A stretch of DNA of 64,000 nucleotides from Cumulibacter manganitolerans (GCF_009602465.1 NZ_WBKP01000002.1:84917-148916), one strand, 5' to 3'; counted from the stretch's first letter, positions 41,798-50,974 are shown. Notes: generated from the sequence alone by a model not told the origin. A program made the numbers and translations.

Positions 41798-42810
41798 TCA
41801 GAGGGTCGGGGTGTCGGTGCTGCGCTGTTGTGGTGGTGCCGCCCGGAACCGCGACGGGTGCAGGGAACCGGTTGGCGCTTCGTTCAGTGCTTCGGTCATG
41901 TGCAGCAAGTTGATGATCTGGCTGGCATCGGTGACGAGCTCGCCGCGGCGTTCCTGCAAGAGCCGGTGCGGGCCGGTGCTGGTCGCGCTGGTCACCGGAC
42001 CCGGAACCGCTCCGACCCGCCGGCCCAGATCATGGGCCTGCTCAGCCAGCCGCATCACGCCCGAACGTGCGCCGGCTTCGACCAGGATGGTGACGTTCGA
42101 CAGGGCGGCCATCAGCCGGCCGCGTGCCTGGAATCTGTGCCGGGAGGGTGTCTCTCCCGGCGGGACTTCGCTCACGACGAGTCCGACGTCGGCGACCTGA
42201 TCCAGCAGGTCACGGTTCCCTGCCGGGTATGGCCGGTCCACGCCGCCGGCGAGCACCGCGATCGTGCTCCCTCCGCTGGCCAGGGCCGCGCGATTCGCTG
42301 CCGCCTCGATCCCATACGACCCGCCGCCGACGACCACACGATCATCCCTGGCGAAGTCCGCGGCGAACTCCCCGGCGACCAGCTCCCCGTAGGAGGTTGA
42401 GGCGCGGGAACCGACGATGGCGACGAAGTCGAGGAGCGGGCGAGACAGGAACGAGTCCGCGCCCCCGTCCACAACACATACGGTGCCCGCGCCCCGAGGA
42501 CATCCAGCGATCCCGGCCACGACGTGTCGGCGGGGATCACCGTGCCGATCCCCGCCGCCTCCGCCTGCCGCACCCGGTCGACCAGCACCTCCGGTCGCGT
42601 CGCAGCGGTGAGGCGGTCGCGCCAGGCCAGCGCGTCGGCACGGTTCATCCCTGGCACCGCTGCACGGTCGTCCTCGATCAGGCGGAGGGTCTCGACGCCG
42701 CCGACCCGACCCAGCACCCGACCCGTGGCCGGATCGTCGGGTTCGGCGATCATCGACAGCACCATCCGCGCCTGCCGCTCGCCCTGTACCTGCTCTGCCA
42801 GCCTCACCAT
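41798..42810 (-). pseudogene. dprA: DprA/Smf-family DNA-processing protein, single frameshift
   Basis: Two frames together give one DprA-like protein. The N-terminal part (MVRLAEQVQGERQARMVLSM to ARAPYVLWTG) ends near 42466. The Rossmann part resumes in another frame with LLDFVAIVGSRASTSYGELV, then GGGSYGIEAAANRAAL and VLAGGVDRPYPAGN. Adding one C to the 5-C run at 42462-42466 would restore the reading frame. DprA binds ssDNA and loads RecA; ICE copies may process incoming strands. It could be decayed, phase-variable, or a sequencing error. CAGGTGCRC-like palindrome upstream (42848). Confidence 0.82.
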
Positions 42811-42847
42811 GATCGCTGTCCCTTCCCGGCCCTGTCTCTCGTCGGCA

Positions 42848-42859
42848 AGGTGCGCACCT
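42848..42859. promoter_or_regulatory. 12-bp palindrome AGGTGCGCACCT upstream of dprA
   Basis: A perfect 12-bp palindrome lies 38 nt upstream of the dprA ATG. It contains the CAGGTGCRC leader core of the conjugation module and is the most symmetric example. Confidence 0.5.
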
Positions 42860-42978
42860 CCCTCTCGGCAGCAGGAGGGGCGAGGGGTTCCGTCTGTCCC
42901 CGGTCGGGCGTATCGTGGGTGTAGAGGCAGGTTCTCAACTCTGCGGGTCCTTCGGGACAGCCCTTTCGGGCACTCACT

Positions 42979-43007
42979 ACACGTACTGCCTCCCTAGCGA
43001 TACGTGT
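42979..43007 (+). promoter_or_regulatory. Inverted repeat at the leader of the 43022 gene
   Basis: ACACGTA (42979-42985) and TACGTGT (43001-43007) are perfect 7-bp arms just before GGAGG (43011-43015) and the ATG at 43022. Two short hairpins precede it: GTCC-TTCG-GGAC and GCCC-TTTC-GGGC (42948-42970 region). It could form an RNA leader or an operator. Confidence 0.5.
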
Positions 43008-43021
43008 CTTGGAGGCCCGTC

Positions 43022-43411
43022 ATGTTCCGACTCATCTGGATCGCCAGCATCCACATCCGCATCTTCATGCGCCGCTGGATGCCCACCAACCGCGTGCTCG
43101 ACAAGGTCCGCACCCGCAAAGGACTCAAGTGGGGCGTGCCGGCGGTGCTGCTCGCGATCCCGTACCTCTACCTTGCCAGCCTGCTGGCCATCATCGTCCG
43201 CGACGGCGGCCCCGGCTGGCTCAACATCTTCGTCCTCATCAGCATGTGGTCGGCGTTGAAGATGCTCTGGATCGGCCCCATCAGCCTGATCCTGCTCGCC
43301 CGCGCCCGCCTCCGCGAGCACGCCCAGCGTCGCGCCGAGCACCGAGAAGGCAAGGCGAACAAGGGGAAGGTCTTCGGGCAGGTTCCGGTGCTGGCCGGAG
43401 ATGCATCATGA
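43022..43411 (+). CDS. Small membrane protein of the element
   Basis: 129 residues from the ATG at 43022 with GGAGG 7 nt upstream. Basic amphipathic start (LIWIASIHIRIFMRRWMPTN), then two strongly hydrophobic helices (WGVPAVLLAIPYLYLASLLA, WLNIFVLISMWSALKMLWIG), and a basic C-terminal tail. No family recognised. The stop overlaps the resolvase gene by 4 bp (ATGA), so the pair is coupled. Adjacent to dprA, divergent from it. Confidence 0.7.
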   Translation: MFRLIWIASIHIRIFMRRWMPTNRVLDKVRTRKGLKWGVPAVLLAIPYLYLASLLAIIVRDGGPGWLNIFVLISMWSALKMLWIGPISLILLARARLREHAQRRAEHREGKANKGKVFGQVPVLAGDAS

Positions 43412-43808
43412 CCAAGGCGATCCTCTACCTGCGCAGCGCGACCGGGAGCCGGGAGCAGACAGACCGGCAGGAGGATACCTACCGCGAATACCTGCAAGAA
43501 CGCGGCCTGTTCGATGCCGGTACGTTTACCGAATCGGGGCAGCCCCACGATCGGCTCACCGACCTCATCGACACGGCCACCAAAGCCGGGATAACTGAGG
43601 TGGTCGTCGCCGACCTCTCCCGTCTGGGAAGCCGACCGCAGGCATCGATGCGCAACCTCAACGCGCTCAAAGGCGCCGGCCTGACCCTCCACGCCGCCAC
43701 CGGCACCCTCAGCGGCCCGTCCTGGAGGAGTGCATCGTAGCCACGATGTTCGAGTTCGCTGCCGCAGACGCCCGCCACTTTCTCGAGAAGCACGGCACCG
43801 GCAGCTGA
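43408..43808 (+). pseudogene. Small serine resolvase-like gene, frameshifted
   Basis: The N-terminal frame (MTKAILYLRSATGSREQTDR, EVVVADLSRLGSRPQASMRN) resembles a resolvase catalytic domain, with LYLRSATGS at the catalytic position and a recognisable LSRLGR-like motif. The frame stops at 43740. A second frame continues with EECIVATMFEFAAADARHFL to a TGA at 43808, so a one-base indel near 43715 has broken it. No DNA-binding HTH is visible. Probably a decayed recombination protein of the first element. Confidence 0.65.
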
Positions 43809-43966
43809 GACCCGCCCAGGACAACAGTTCGCGCCTGCCACCCACGCGGGGACATGCGCGAACTCATGTCTGCCGCTCAGACGGGCACCTTGCGGCGTCG
43901 CCCCGTGGTCGGATGGTCACCACCCCTCCTTGACCAGAGCACGGCGGTAATGTCGGTGCGGCGACG

Positions 43967-43972
43967 TAGAAT
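43967..43972 (+). promoter_or_regulatory. Possible -10 box, leaderless capV transcript
   Basis: TAGAAT ends 6 nt before the capV ATG. If it is the -10, transcription would start at or next to the ATG, giving a leaderless mRNA; no Shine-Dalgarno is visible. A convincing -35 was not found. The 43809-43966 gap has no gene I can support. Confidence 0.35.
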
Positions 43973-43978
43973 AGTTAC

Positions 43979-45094
43979 ATGGGTGTAGTTCCTGCAAGTT
44001 CGACGGGAGCCGGAGAAGAGAACCTCTCTGGCATAGTCAGCACGCCCGCCCGACAGGACCATCCATCCACGACAACTGAGCCACCCACCCCATCCTTCGA
44101 TCGCTTCCAGGTCCTCGCCCTCGATGGCGGAGGAGCCAAAGCACTGTTCACCGCTCACGTCCTCGCGCGGATGGAACAGGATCTCGGTGTCAGCATCAAC
44201 GACTCGTTCGATCTGATTGCCGGGACATCGGCAGGCGGGATCGTCGCGCTCGGGCTAGGCTCCGGTCTCACCCCGAGCGAGATCGTCGGGCACTACGAAG
44301 AACTCGTCAACGCAGTCTTCCCGGCCGCACGTCGGCGACTCTGGCGGCGACCACGTCAACTCACTGCACCCATCTACGACGCCGACGCGCTGCGCGCCGC
44401 CCTAACGAAGGTGCTCGGCGACCGGCTGCTCGGGCACAGCGCGAAACGGCTAGTCATCCCGGCGTGGGACGTGCAACGCGGCTCCGTTCACGTATTCAAG
44501 ACGCCACACCACACTCGGCTCACACGGGATTGGCGCATCCCGATGGTGGACATCGCGATGGCAACCTCGGCAGCACCCCTGTACTTCCCAGCCGCACGCG
44601 TCGATGGACACCGGCTCATCGACGGCGGCGTGTGGGCGAATAACCCTTCAGTCGTCGCGATCGCCGAGGCCGTGAGCATGCTCGATGTGCCACTGGCCTC
44701 AATCAGGGTGCTCAACGTAGGCACCATCGACCAGCTCACGAACCACCCCAAGCGCCTCGACCGCGGTGGGCTGCTCAACTGGGCGAAGCCAATCGCGCCC
44801 CTCATCCTCAACGCCGGAAGCCGAGGCGGGCAAGGCATCGCTGAACATCTGATCGGCAAAGATGCCTACACGAGATTCGACGCACGAGTCCCCGGCGACC
44901 TCTACGCACTCGACTCAGCAGACCCAAAAGACCTCGCCGGTCTCGCCGCGTCCGCGAGTCGCGAACTCAGCCCCATCTATACAGAGCGATTCACAGGTCA
45001 TCGCGCAGCCGAGTACAAGCCGTTGATCGGAGACCGACACCGCGGCGGTCCGACCAGCACGTCAACCACGGAGGTCCCCGATGAAGCTCACTGA
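43979..45094 (+). CDS. capV: CBASS effector: patatin-like phospholipase CapV
   Basis: 371 residues. The glycine loop LDGGGAK (48-54), nucleophile elbow AGTSAGG (Ser84), and the catalytic Asp in LIDGGVWANN (D215) form a complete patatin dyad. About 40 polar residues precede the fold. In type II CBASS, CapV is activated by the cyclic dinucleotide from the CD-NTase and degrades membrane phospholipids, killing the infected cell. Overlaps the CD-NTase gene by 14 bp. GC content and tight organisation fit a compact cargo operon. Confidence 0.93.
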   Translation: MGVVPASSTGAGEENLSGIVSTPARQDHPSTTTEPPTPSFDRFQVLALDGGGAKALFTAHVLARMEQDLGVSINDSFDLIAGTSAGGIVALGLGSGLTPSEIVGHYEELVNAVFPAARRRLWRRPRQLTAPIYDADALRAALTKVLGDRLLGHSAKRLVIPAWDVQRGSVHVFKTPHHTRLTRDWRIPMVDIAMATSAAPLYFPAARVDGHRLIDGGVWANNPSVVAIAEAVSMLDVPLASIRVLNVGTIDQLTNHPKRLDRGGLLNWAKPIAPLILNAGSRGGQGIAEHLIGKDAYTRFDARVPGDLYALDSADPKDLAGLAASASRELSPIYTERFTGHRAAEYKPLIGDRHRGGPTSTSTTEVPDEAH

Positions 45095-46076
45095 CTACTT
45101 CAACGTCCTACTCACGGACACCGTCAATCTTGGCCAGGTGAAGCTCGACTCGCTCGACTCACGCGTCGAGACGGTCTACAAGGCGTTGAAGGCCGACGAA
45201 CAGATCGGACACCTCATCCTCGGCAAGACGCCCCAGGGATCGTGGGCTCACAAGACCATCATCAACCCCGTCGGCGACAAAGAGTTCGACGCGGACTTCA
45301 TGCTCGACATGAGCGAGAACCCAGACTGGGCCGACGATCCCAGGAAGTACATCGAAGAGGTCTACGCAGCTCTGCACCGCCACAGCACCTACCGGGACAT
45401 GCCGCACTCACGCAAGTGCCGCTGCGTCCGACTCGTCTACGCAAACTCCATGCACCTCGACATCGTGCCGCACCTCACCCTCGCCGACGGACGCGAAGTG
45501 ATCGTCAACCGGGACAATAACGACTGGGAGCTGACCGACCCCCAGGGCTTCACCGACTGGATGAGGAACAAGGACGCTCTCGCGAAGGGCAACCTCCGCA
45601 AAGTTATCCGCCTGATGAAGTACCTGCGTGACCACAAAAACTCCTTCACCGGCACCCGGTCGATCCTCCTGACGACCATGCTCGGCGAGCAGGTCACCGA
45701 GCTACGCACGCTGCTTGACCCCAACTACTACGGCGACGTCCCGACCACCCTCCTGCATCTCGTGCAGGACCTCGACACCTGGCTTCAGGCGCGCCCGACG
45801 AAGCCGTCCATTCCGGACCCGTCTGGGTCCGGGGTCACGTTCGATCACCGGTGGGAGCAGTCCACCTATAGCTACTTCCGGGACCGTATCCACGTCCACG
45901 CCGCCGAAATTGAGGAAGCATACGAGGAGAAGAACAAGGAACGCAGCATCGAGCTGTGGCAGGGCATCTTCGGTGACGGCTTCAAGGCGCCGGCCACTTC
46001 GTCCAGCAGCGCGAAGTTCCCGGCGGCAGCCCCAGCCGCCGCTTCCACTGTGGGGCGTTCTGGCCGTGCGGGATGA
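45081..46076 (+). CDS. CBASS CD-NTase
   Basis: 331 residues. Nucleotidyltransferase motif GS (53-54) in TPQGSWAHKT, catalytic acids D70 and D72 in EFDADFML, and a third Asp in HLDIVP (D127). Makes the cyclic oligonucleotide second messenger. The C-terminus after residue 300 is disordered, Ser/Ala-rich and ends GRSGRAG. A flexible glycine-ended tail is expected of the form conjugated by Cap2 through an isopeptide bond. Stop overlaps cap2 (ATGA). I cannot tell the nucleotide product or clade (CdnA-H). Confidence 0.92.
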   Translation: MKLTDYFNVLLTDTVNLGQVKLDSLDSRVETVYKALKADEQIGHLILGKTPQGSWAHKTIINPVGDKEFDADFMLDMSENPDWADDPRKYIEEVYAALHRHSTYRDMPHSRKCRCVRLVYANSMHLDIVPHLTLADGREVIVNRDNNDWELTDPQGFTDWMRNKDALAKGNLRKVIRLMKYLRDHKNSFTGTRSILLTTMLGEQVTELRTLLDPNYYGDVPTTLLHLVQDLDTWLQARPTKPSIPDPSGSGVTFDHRWEQSTYSYFRDRIHVHAAEIEEAYEEKNKERSIELWQGIFGDGFKAPATSSSSAKFPAAAPAAASTVGRSGRAG

Positions 46077-47833
46077 GCCGCCGCAACCGGGCCACGCTTT
46101 CGGCCTGGCAGGAGCAACTCGTTGGCGAGCTGAGGGCGCTCGCCAGGGAGCGTCCCAACGACGTGCGGATCGTTCAGCCACCCCAGCTCGACCCCGACGG
46201 CGACGCCAACCTCCGAATCCGGCTCCACACCGCCGACATCTCGCACTGCCCCGGTGGACTCGAGCTTGGAGACAACGAGGAGTTCATCGTCAGGATTCGC
46301 CGCTCGCTATTCCACCCGCCGAGCGCCGAGGTCGACCACACCCGCTTCCTCGGCTTCCCGCACGTCCTCCAGGGACAGCGGCTCTGTATCTACCTCGACC
46401 CTTCCCGCGAATGGCACCCCTCTGACGGTATCGCCGGCTTCCTCAACCGACTGTGGGACTGGCTCACCGATGCCGCCGGCGGAGCCTTCGATCCCTCGAC
46501 CGCGATGTACCACGCTGTCGGAGGAGTACTCCACCGCGCCGACGACACGCCCACAATCGTCGTCCGCGAGTCCGGGCCCCAGAAGCGGCATCAGATCGCT
46601 CGACTCATCCCTCGGTCACCGCGCCGCTATGACCTCACTTATGCGACCGACCACGACGGACACCGCACACCCGTCTACGTGCTCGCGAGCGACCTCCCCT
46701 TCGGCGCGACATCCACCTTCGCTCTGCTCCTCGCGCTCCTGGACGACCCGTATCTTGACAGCGTTGGGGGACGATCACCAGAAGTTTCTCCACAGTCGCC
46801 CGCGTTTCTCACGACACTCCTCTCCAGCGCTCTACGAAACCCTGACGGCACCGAGCAGTACTTCGTACTTGCGGTACCTCACCCCGCAGGCGGGCCACAC
46901 CATCTACTCGGCGGACGCCTCCCCGTGACTACCGCCGACGCCCTCCGGCGCCTCGCCAAAAAATACGGCACCGCGGTCAACCTTGATCCCGCGATCATCA
47001 ACGCCGACATCCCCATCGAATGGTGCAGCATGTCTGACGAACGACAAGAGATCACAACCCGACGCGACGAAAACCGCCCCGTCAACGGCTTCCAAGGAAA
47101 GAACGTTCACATCTGGGGCTGCGGTGGACTTGGATCATGGCTCGCTGAATTCGTCGCACGTGCCGGAGCAAGCACCATCACCGTCTGCGACCCCGGTACG
47201 ATCACGGGCGGACTCCTCGTTCGACAGAACTACACCGAGGCCGACATCGGACAGACAAAGGCCGACGCCCTCGCCGCACGCCTCAGGGCGATCCGCGATG
47301 ACCTGACCGTGACTGTCGCAGAAGGAAACGTTCCCGACCCAGCCGTCTCCCTCGCGGCGGACCTCATTATCGATGCAACCGTCAGTCACAGCGTCACCGC
47401 CTACCTCGACACCCTCGCCGTCGAAGACCGCAAAGCGCTCATCGCCCAGGTCGCCACCGACGCTAGGACGGGAACACTCGGCATTGCCCACATCTGCGTG
47501 CCCGGCGTTGCCTGCACGCCGTCTGAACTTGACGATCAAGTAGGTCGCTCGGTGCTCGCCGATGGAGAGCTGGAGCTGTACCACCCGCTCTGGGAGGAGA
47601 CAGCCATAGGCGACGAGCTAATCCCCACCAGAGGATGTTCGGTCCCCACATTCCACGGCTCGGCCGCAGACCTAGCAGCCGTCGCCGCGACACTCGTCAA
47701 CATGATCGGTCTGCACCTCCAGCAGGCAGAGCCGTCTGCCTCGGGTACCCACCTCATCTCTCTGCCACACGCACCAGCAGGCCCTCGGCATCACTTTCTT
47801 CCCGTACCGTCAGACACTCGCCCGCTGAGATAG
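46073..47833 (+). CDS. cap2: CBASS Cap2: E2-E1 fusion ligase
   Basis: 586 residues. The N-terminal E2-like domain has the active Cys in GQRLCIYLDPSREWHP (C105). A linker leads to a ThiF/E1 adenylation domain: WGCGGLGSWLAEF (near 347), and the E1 catalytic Cys in TRGCSVPTFHG (near 523). Cap2 attaches the CD-NTase C-terminus to target proteins and primes its activity. It ends just after the E1 domain: there is no JAB domain. The next gene, 8 bp on and opposite, is the serine integrase, so Cap3 is absent. Confidence 0.93.
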   Translation: MSRRNRATLSAWQEQLVGELRALARERPNDVRIVQPPQLDPDGDANLRIRLHTADISHCPGGLELGDNEEFIVRIRRSLFHPPSAEVDHTRFLGFPHVLQGQRLCIYLDPSREWHPSDGIAGFLNRLWDWLTDAAGGAFDPSTAMYHAVGGVLHRADDTPTIVVRESGPQKRHQIARLIPRSPRRYDLTYATDHDGHRTPVYVLASDLPFGATSTFALLLALLDDPYLDSVGGRSPEVSPQSPAFLTTLLSSALRNPDGTEQYFVLAVPHPAGGPHHLLGGRLPVTTADALRRLAKKYGTAVNLDPAIINADIPIEWCSMSDERQEITTRRDENRPVNGFQGKNVHIWGCGGLGSWLAEFVARAGASTITVCDPGTITGGLLVRQNYTEADIGQTKADALAARLRAIRDDLTVTVAEGNVPDPAVSLAADLIIDATVSHSVTAYLDTLAVEDRKALIAQVATDARTGTLGIAHICVPGVACTPSELDDQVGRSVLADGELELYHPLWEETAIGDELIPTRGCSVPTFHGSAADLAAVAATLVNMIGLHLQQAEPSASGTHLISLPHAPAGPRHHFLPVPSDTRPLR

Positions 47834-47841
47834 CCGCCCCG

Positions 47842-50028
47842 TCAGTTCGAGCTTGTGTGTACAGGGGAGACCAGGGCCGGAACGGACTTTTCGACGCCTT
47901 CGCTTCCCTGTCCGCGTCGACCGCTAGGCCGAATCTTGACTCCCAGCGTCACAAGCGCCCGCCGCACCGCCTGCTGACTGACCCCGAACCGCAGTCCGAC
48001 ATCCAGCAGCGTGGCACCATCCTCGTAGAGCCGCGCGGCCTCAGCGCGATCCTCCTCGGCCAGCCCCTTTCCGCGAATCGGTACGGACCGACGCACCAGG
48101 TGAGCGGCCGCCGTGCGCTTGTGAATCCCGAACCGCTCGGCCAGCCTCACCAGCGTCCAGCCCTGCCGGTACAGCGCGACCAGCTCATCAACCTGCTCCG
48201 GCTTCAAGAAGGTTTGAGCCATCCCAACTGAGCGAACCAGCCGGCCCCGTGCATCCACCACCGGAGGCTCGACTGGTCGCTTAGACTTCCTGTAAGAGCC
48301 TCGGGACCAGCGAGAAGCCACGGTCTTCAAGGCCGGGCCAATGTTCTCAAACTCCCTACGGAGGCCCACCATAGATTGGATGTTCAAACCCGCGACATCA
48401 GCGGGCTTTACGTCCTCTCCCGCACGCAGCCTGGCCTCATAGGCCAGCGCTGCGGCATGGAGCGATGGATCGAGCAGCATGTCGAAGGGCTCACCTGGGC
48501 TGGCTTCCACGAAGTCGCCGCCGTCGAGCTCGTACACGTTGATGCGGTCGAAGAACGCCTGATTGCAGATGCGCCGCAGCGAGTCGTCAATGCTCATGTA
48601 GATCGCGTGCATGTCGCCGGCGAGAGCAAGGCAGTCCTCCAAGTGGGCCTTGGCCTGGTCGTACTCGATCTGACCGGCGTCGATCCGGGAGTCGAGGAAC
48701 GCGAGCCGGCGGGCGATGCGGTCTTGCTCCTCTTTGAGCAGGTCCAGCGGTACGGCCCCGGCGTGGTGGGCGTGCAACAGGCTTCGCCGTTCCTCGCGGA
48801 GTTTGTCGCGCTCCGCGGCGAGGGTGCGTCGCTCGACCTTGCTCGCGGCGTGGAGGTCATCGAACTGGCGGGTGAGCATGTGCCGCAGCGCGGTGACGAT
48901 GTGCTCGGGAATCTGCACGCTCCGGTAGTAGTCCTCGACCTTCTCCTCGATGTCGCGGATCGGCATGGCCGGACGTACGCAGTTGGTGCGCTTGGAGTGC
49001 CGGCCGGCACACATGAAGTACGGATAGATGTTGCCGTGGCGGTTCTTGGCGTGGGTGACCATGAGTCGGGAGCCGCAGTCACCGCAATAGACGGTGCCTT
49101 TCAGGTAGTGCTCGTGCGTCTGCGTCCTCTCACCGGAGACCTGGTGCGCGGTGAGAACGTTCTGCACCCGATACCAGACCTCGGCGCTGACCAGCGGCTC
49201 GTGGAGCCCGTCGTACCTGGCGCCTCGGAAGATCACGTCGCCCTTGTAGTACGGGTTGGAGAGCATGTCCTGGATCGTGGTCAGACCGGGCGCTTTCGAG
49301 GGACGCTTCGGTGTTGGCACGGTCGTCAGCCCGCGGTCGACCAGCTCACTGTGCAGCATCGACGTGGAGTAGTTCCCGGTCGCGTATGCCTCGAACGCCC
49401 ACCGCACCAGCGCGGCACGCTCGGGGTCCAGATCGACCGTGGGGACGTCGCGGCCGAGCTCGTCGCGCTTGTGAACGTTGAGGTAGCCGATCGGTGCGCG
49501 GCCGACCGTTCCGCCTGTGGCCGCCTTCTGCGTCATGCCCTTGGCGACCTCGTTGGCAAGGTTGCGGGAGTAGAACTCCGCGATGGTCGACATGATGCCG
49601 TGCAGCAGCATCCCACTCGGGGTCTCGTCAATGTTCTCCGTCGCGGAGACGAGCATGACTCCGGCCTCTTTGAGCGCGAGGTGGATCGCCACGTCGTCGG
49701 CACGATTGCGGGCGAGCCGGTCGACCTTGTGGACGATGCAGTAGGCGATCGAATGCGTCTTGACGTACTCGATCATCCGCATGAGTTCGGGCCGGTCGGC
49801 CTTGCGCGCGGATTCGCCCGCGTCCACGAACTCCTCGATCACGATGGCGTTCAGGTCGCGGGCCTTGCGGAGATTCGCGTCGCGCTGCGCGGGGATCGAA
49901 AATCCCTCGTCGCGGCCACCGCGCTCGGCTTGCTCCTTGGTGGACACGCGCAGGTAGGAGACGGCGAGCGTCGTTGTTTCGCCGAGGTGGTCGAGGCTTG
50001 ATGGCGGTGCTGGGGGCGCCAAGGTCAT
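47842..50028 (-). CDS. Large serine integrase with extended C-terminus
   Basis: 728 residues. Resolvase domain with nucleophile S29 in VSYLRVSTKEQ, then VHKVDRLARNR. A recombinase domain (about 170-300) precedes a zinc ribbon (VYCGDCGSRLMV and FMCAGRH), a coiled coil (about 385-460), and a C-terminal extension with two HTH-like segments (LKPEQVDELVALYRQGWTLV, RLYEDGATLLDVGLRFGVSQ). It integrates and, with a directionality factor, excises the element at att sites. It most likely belongs to the 50-64 kb ICE. Only 8 bp separate it from cap2. Confidence 0.93.
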   Translation of the reverse strand: MTLAPPAPPSSLDHLGETTTLAVSYLRVSTKEQAERGGRDEGFSIPAQRDANLRKARDLNAIVIEEFVDAGESARKADRPELMRMIEYVKTHSIAYCIVHKVDRLARNRADDVAIHLALKEAGVMLVSATENIDETPSGMLLHGIMSTIAEFYSRNLANEVAKGMTQKAATGGTVGRAPIGYLNVHKRDELGRDVPTVDLDPERAALVRWAFEAYATGNYSTSMLHSELVDRGLTTVPTPKRPSKAPGLTTIQDMLSNPYYKGDVIFRGARYDGLHEPLVSAEVWYRVQNVLTAHQVSGERTQTHEHYLKGTVYCGDCGSRLMVTHAKNRHGNIYPYFMCAGRHSKRTNCVRPAMPIRDIEEKVEDYYRSVQIPEHIVTALRHMLTRQFDDLHAASKVERRTLAAERDKLREERRSLLHAHHAGAVPLDLLKEEQDRIARRLAFLDSRIDAGQIEYDQAKAHLEDCLALAGDMHAIYMSIDDSLRRICNQAFFDRINVYELDGGDFVEASPGEPFDMLLDPSLHAAALAYEARLRAGEDVKPADVAGLNIQSMVGLRREFENIGPALKTVASRWSRGSYRKSKRPVEPPVVDARGRLVRSVGMAQTFLKPEQVDELVALYRQGWTLVRLAERFGIHKRTAAAHLVRRSVPIRGKGLAEEDRAEAARLYEDGATLLDVGLRFGVSQQAVRRALVTLGVKIRPSGRRGQGSEGVEKSVPALVSPVHTSSN

Positions 50029-50030
50029 GA

Positions 50031-50112
50031 GTCGTGTTTCCTCTCACCGATGGGTGGGAGCCAGAACGACGACGAACCGTCGCACGGTGCGACTCGTATT
50101 GGGAAACACGAC
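50031..50112. repeat. 11-bp inverted repeat upstream of the integrase
   Basis: GTCGTGTTTCC (50031-50041) and GGAAACACGAC (50102-50112) are a perfect 11-bp inverted pair about 60 bp apart, directly 5' of the integrase. A separate hairpin CTGCGG-N8-CCGCAG lies at 50112-50131. These could be part of an att site or an integrase-promoter operator. The 50113-50201 gap has no gene. Confidence 0.5.
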
Positions 50113-50201
50113 CTGCGGGTTCAGAGCCGCAGGTAAGCCACAAGGGCAACAGGACTGCGCACCCAGCCGGATTGAGTGATCTGGCCGTGGCGTCGGATCT
50201 A

Positions 50202-50396
50202 TTATACTCCGCCGTCCTCTCGCGGCTCAGGAGTCACGGGAGGCGGTGTGGTCGTCCGGCGGTCTTCCTCGGCACGGGCGACGGCCATGCCGAGGAAGAC
50301 CTGCGCGAGCTTGTGCAGATCAGGTGACTGCCTGGGCACCGCCTCTACGCGGAAGCGCCTGTCCTGGCCGCGCTTGCGCCGTTGCTCCCGGTTCAC
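50202..50396 (-). CDS. Small conserved conjugation-module protein (module 2)
   Basis: 64 residues from a GTG that overlaps the DUF4913 stop (GTGA). It matches the protein at 227-481 in the PRQSPDLHKLAQVF block and has a basic start (MNREQRRKRGQDRR). Last gene of the second conjugation operon before the integrase. Function unknown. Confidence 0.7.
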   Translation of the reverse strand: MNREQRRKRGQDRRFRVEAVPRQSPDLHKLAQVFLGMAVARAEEDRRTTTPPPVTPEPREDGGV

Positions 50397-50974
50397 GGCA
50401 GCTCTCCGGTGTTCGGGTCGAGGCCGGCGTAGAAGTCGTCCTCGGCCTGACGGCGGGCAGCGACGTCATCGAGGACGAACTGGACGAAGTCCTGGTCGCG
50501 GTTCGGGATGATGCGGTCCTCGACGGGCTCGGCGGGGTCCTCGCCGGGCCAGGCGGTCTGCCGAGTCGGGCGGTCGCGGTCCAGGCGGGTGCCGCAGGCG
50601 GCGACCCAATCACGGAGCCGCTGGCGGGCGTCCGCGAAGTCGCGGTGCCAGCCCAACGGGGCGGAGGCGTTCTGCTCGACGTCGTAGGCCGCGAGCCAGT
50701 GGAGGTGCAGAGCGGAGAGCTCCCAGACGAGCTCGGGGTGGTGGTGCCAGAACGGCGGCACCACCGAAGCGGGCAGGCCATAGGTCGCCCGGAGCCAGTT
50801 CACCCACTTGTTCAGCTCCAGCCACTCGGCCTCAGCCTCGTCGGCAGTGAGCAGGTTCCAGTTAATCGGGTGCGGCGGCTCGGGCAGCAGCGGAGCGTCG
50901 AAGGCCTCGGGCTCGTCGCCCAGGTCTGGCTCGTCGGGCTCGGGCGCGGTGTCGTGATCGCTCACCGTGGTCAC
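50393..50974 (-). CDS. DUF4913 domain protein (module 2)
   Basis: 193 residues from a GTG at 50974; a GTG three codons in is an alternative. Acidic N-terminus, then DUF4913 with WVNWLRATYGLPASVVPPFW, WELSALHLHWLAAYD and LGWHRDFADARQRLRDW. Closely related to 481-1095, with a different acidic start. Six bp after the SSB gene. Confidence 0.83.
   Translation of the reverse strand: MTTVSDHDTAPEPDEPDLGDEPEAFDAPLLPEPPHPINWNLLTADEAEAEWLELNKWVNWLRATYGLPASVVPPFWHHHPELVWELSALHLHWLAAYDVEQNASAPLGWHRDFADARQRLRDWVAACGTRLDRDRPTRQTAWPGEDPAEPVEDRIIPNRDQDFVQFVLDDVAARRQAEDDFYAGLDPNTGELP

Noticed and set aside
48376..50001. A 541-residue plus-strand frame opposite the serine integrase
   Set aside because: The minus strand encodes complete serine recombinase motifs; the plus frame is Val/Gly/Arg-rich shadow sequence.
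50111..50132. A T-arm-like hairpin (CTGCGG-GTTCAGAG-CCGCAG) suggesting a tRNA end at an att site
   Set aside because: Loop length is 8, not 7, and no acceptor, D or anticodon stems or CCA are present nearby.
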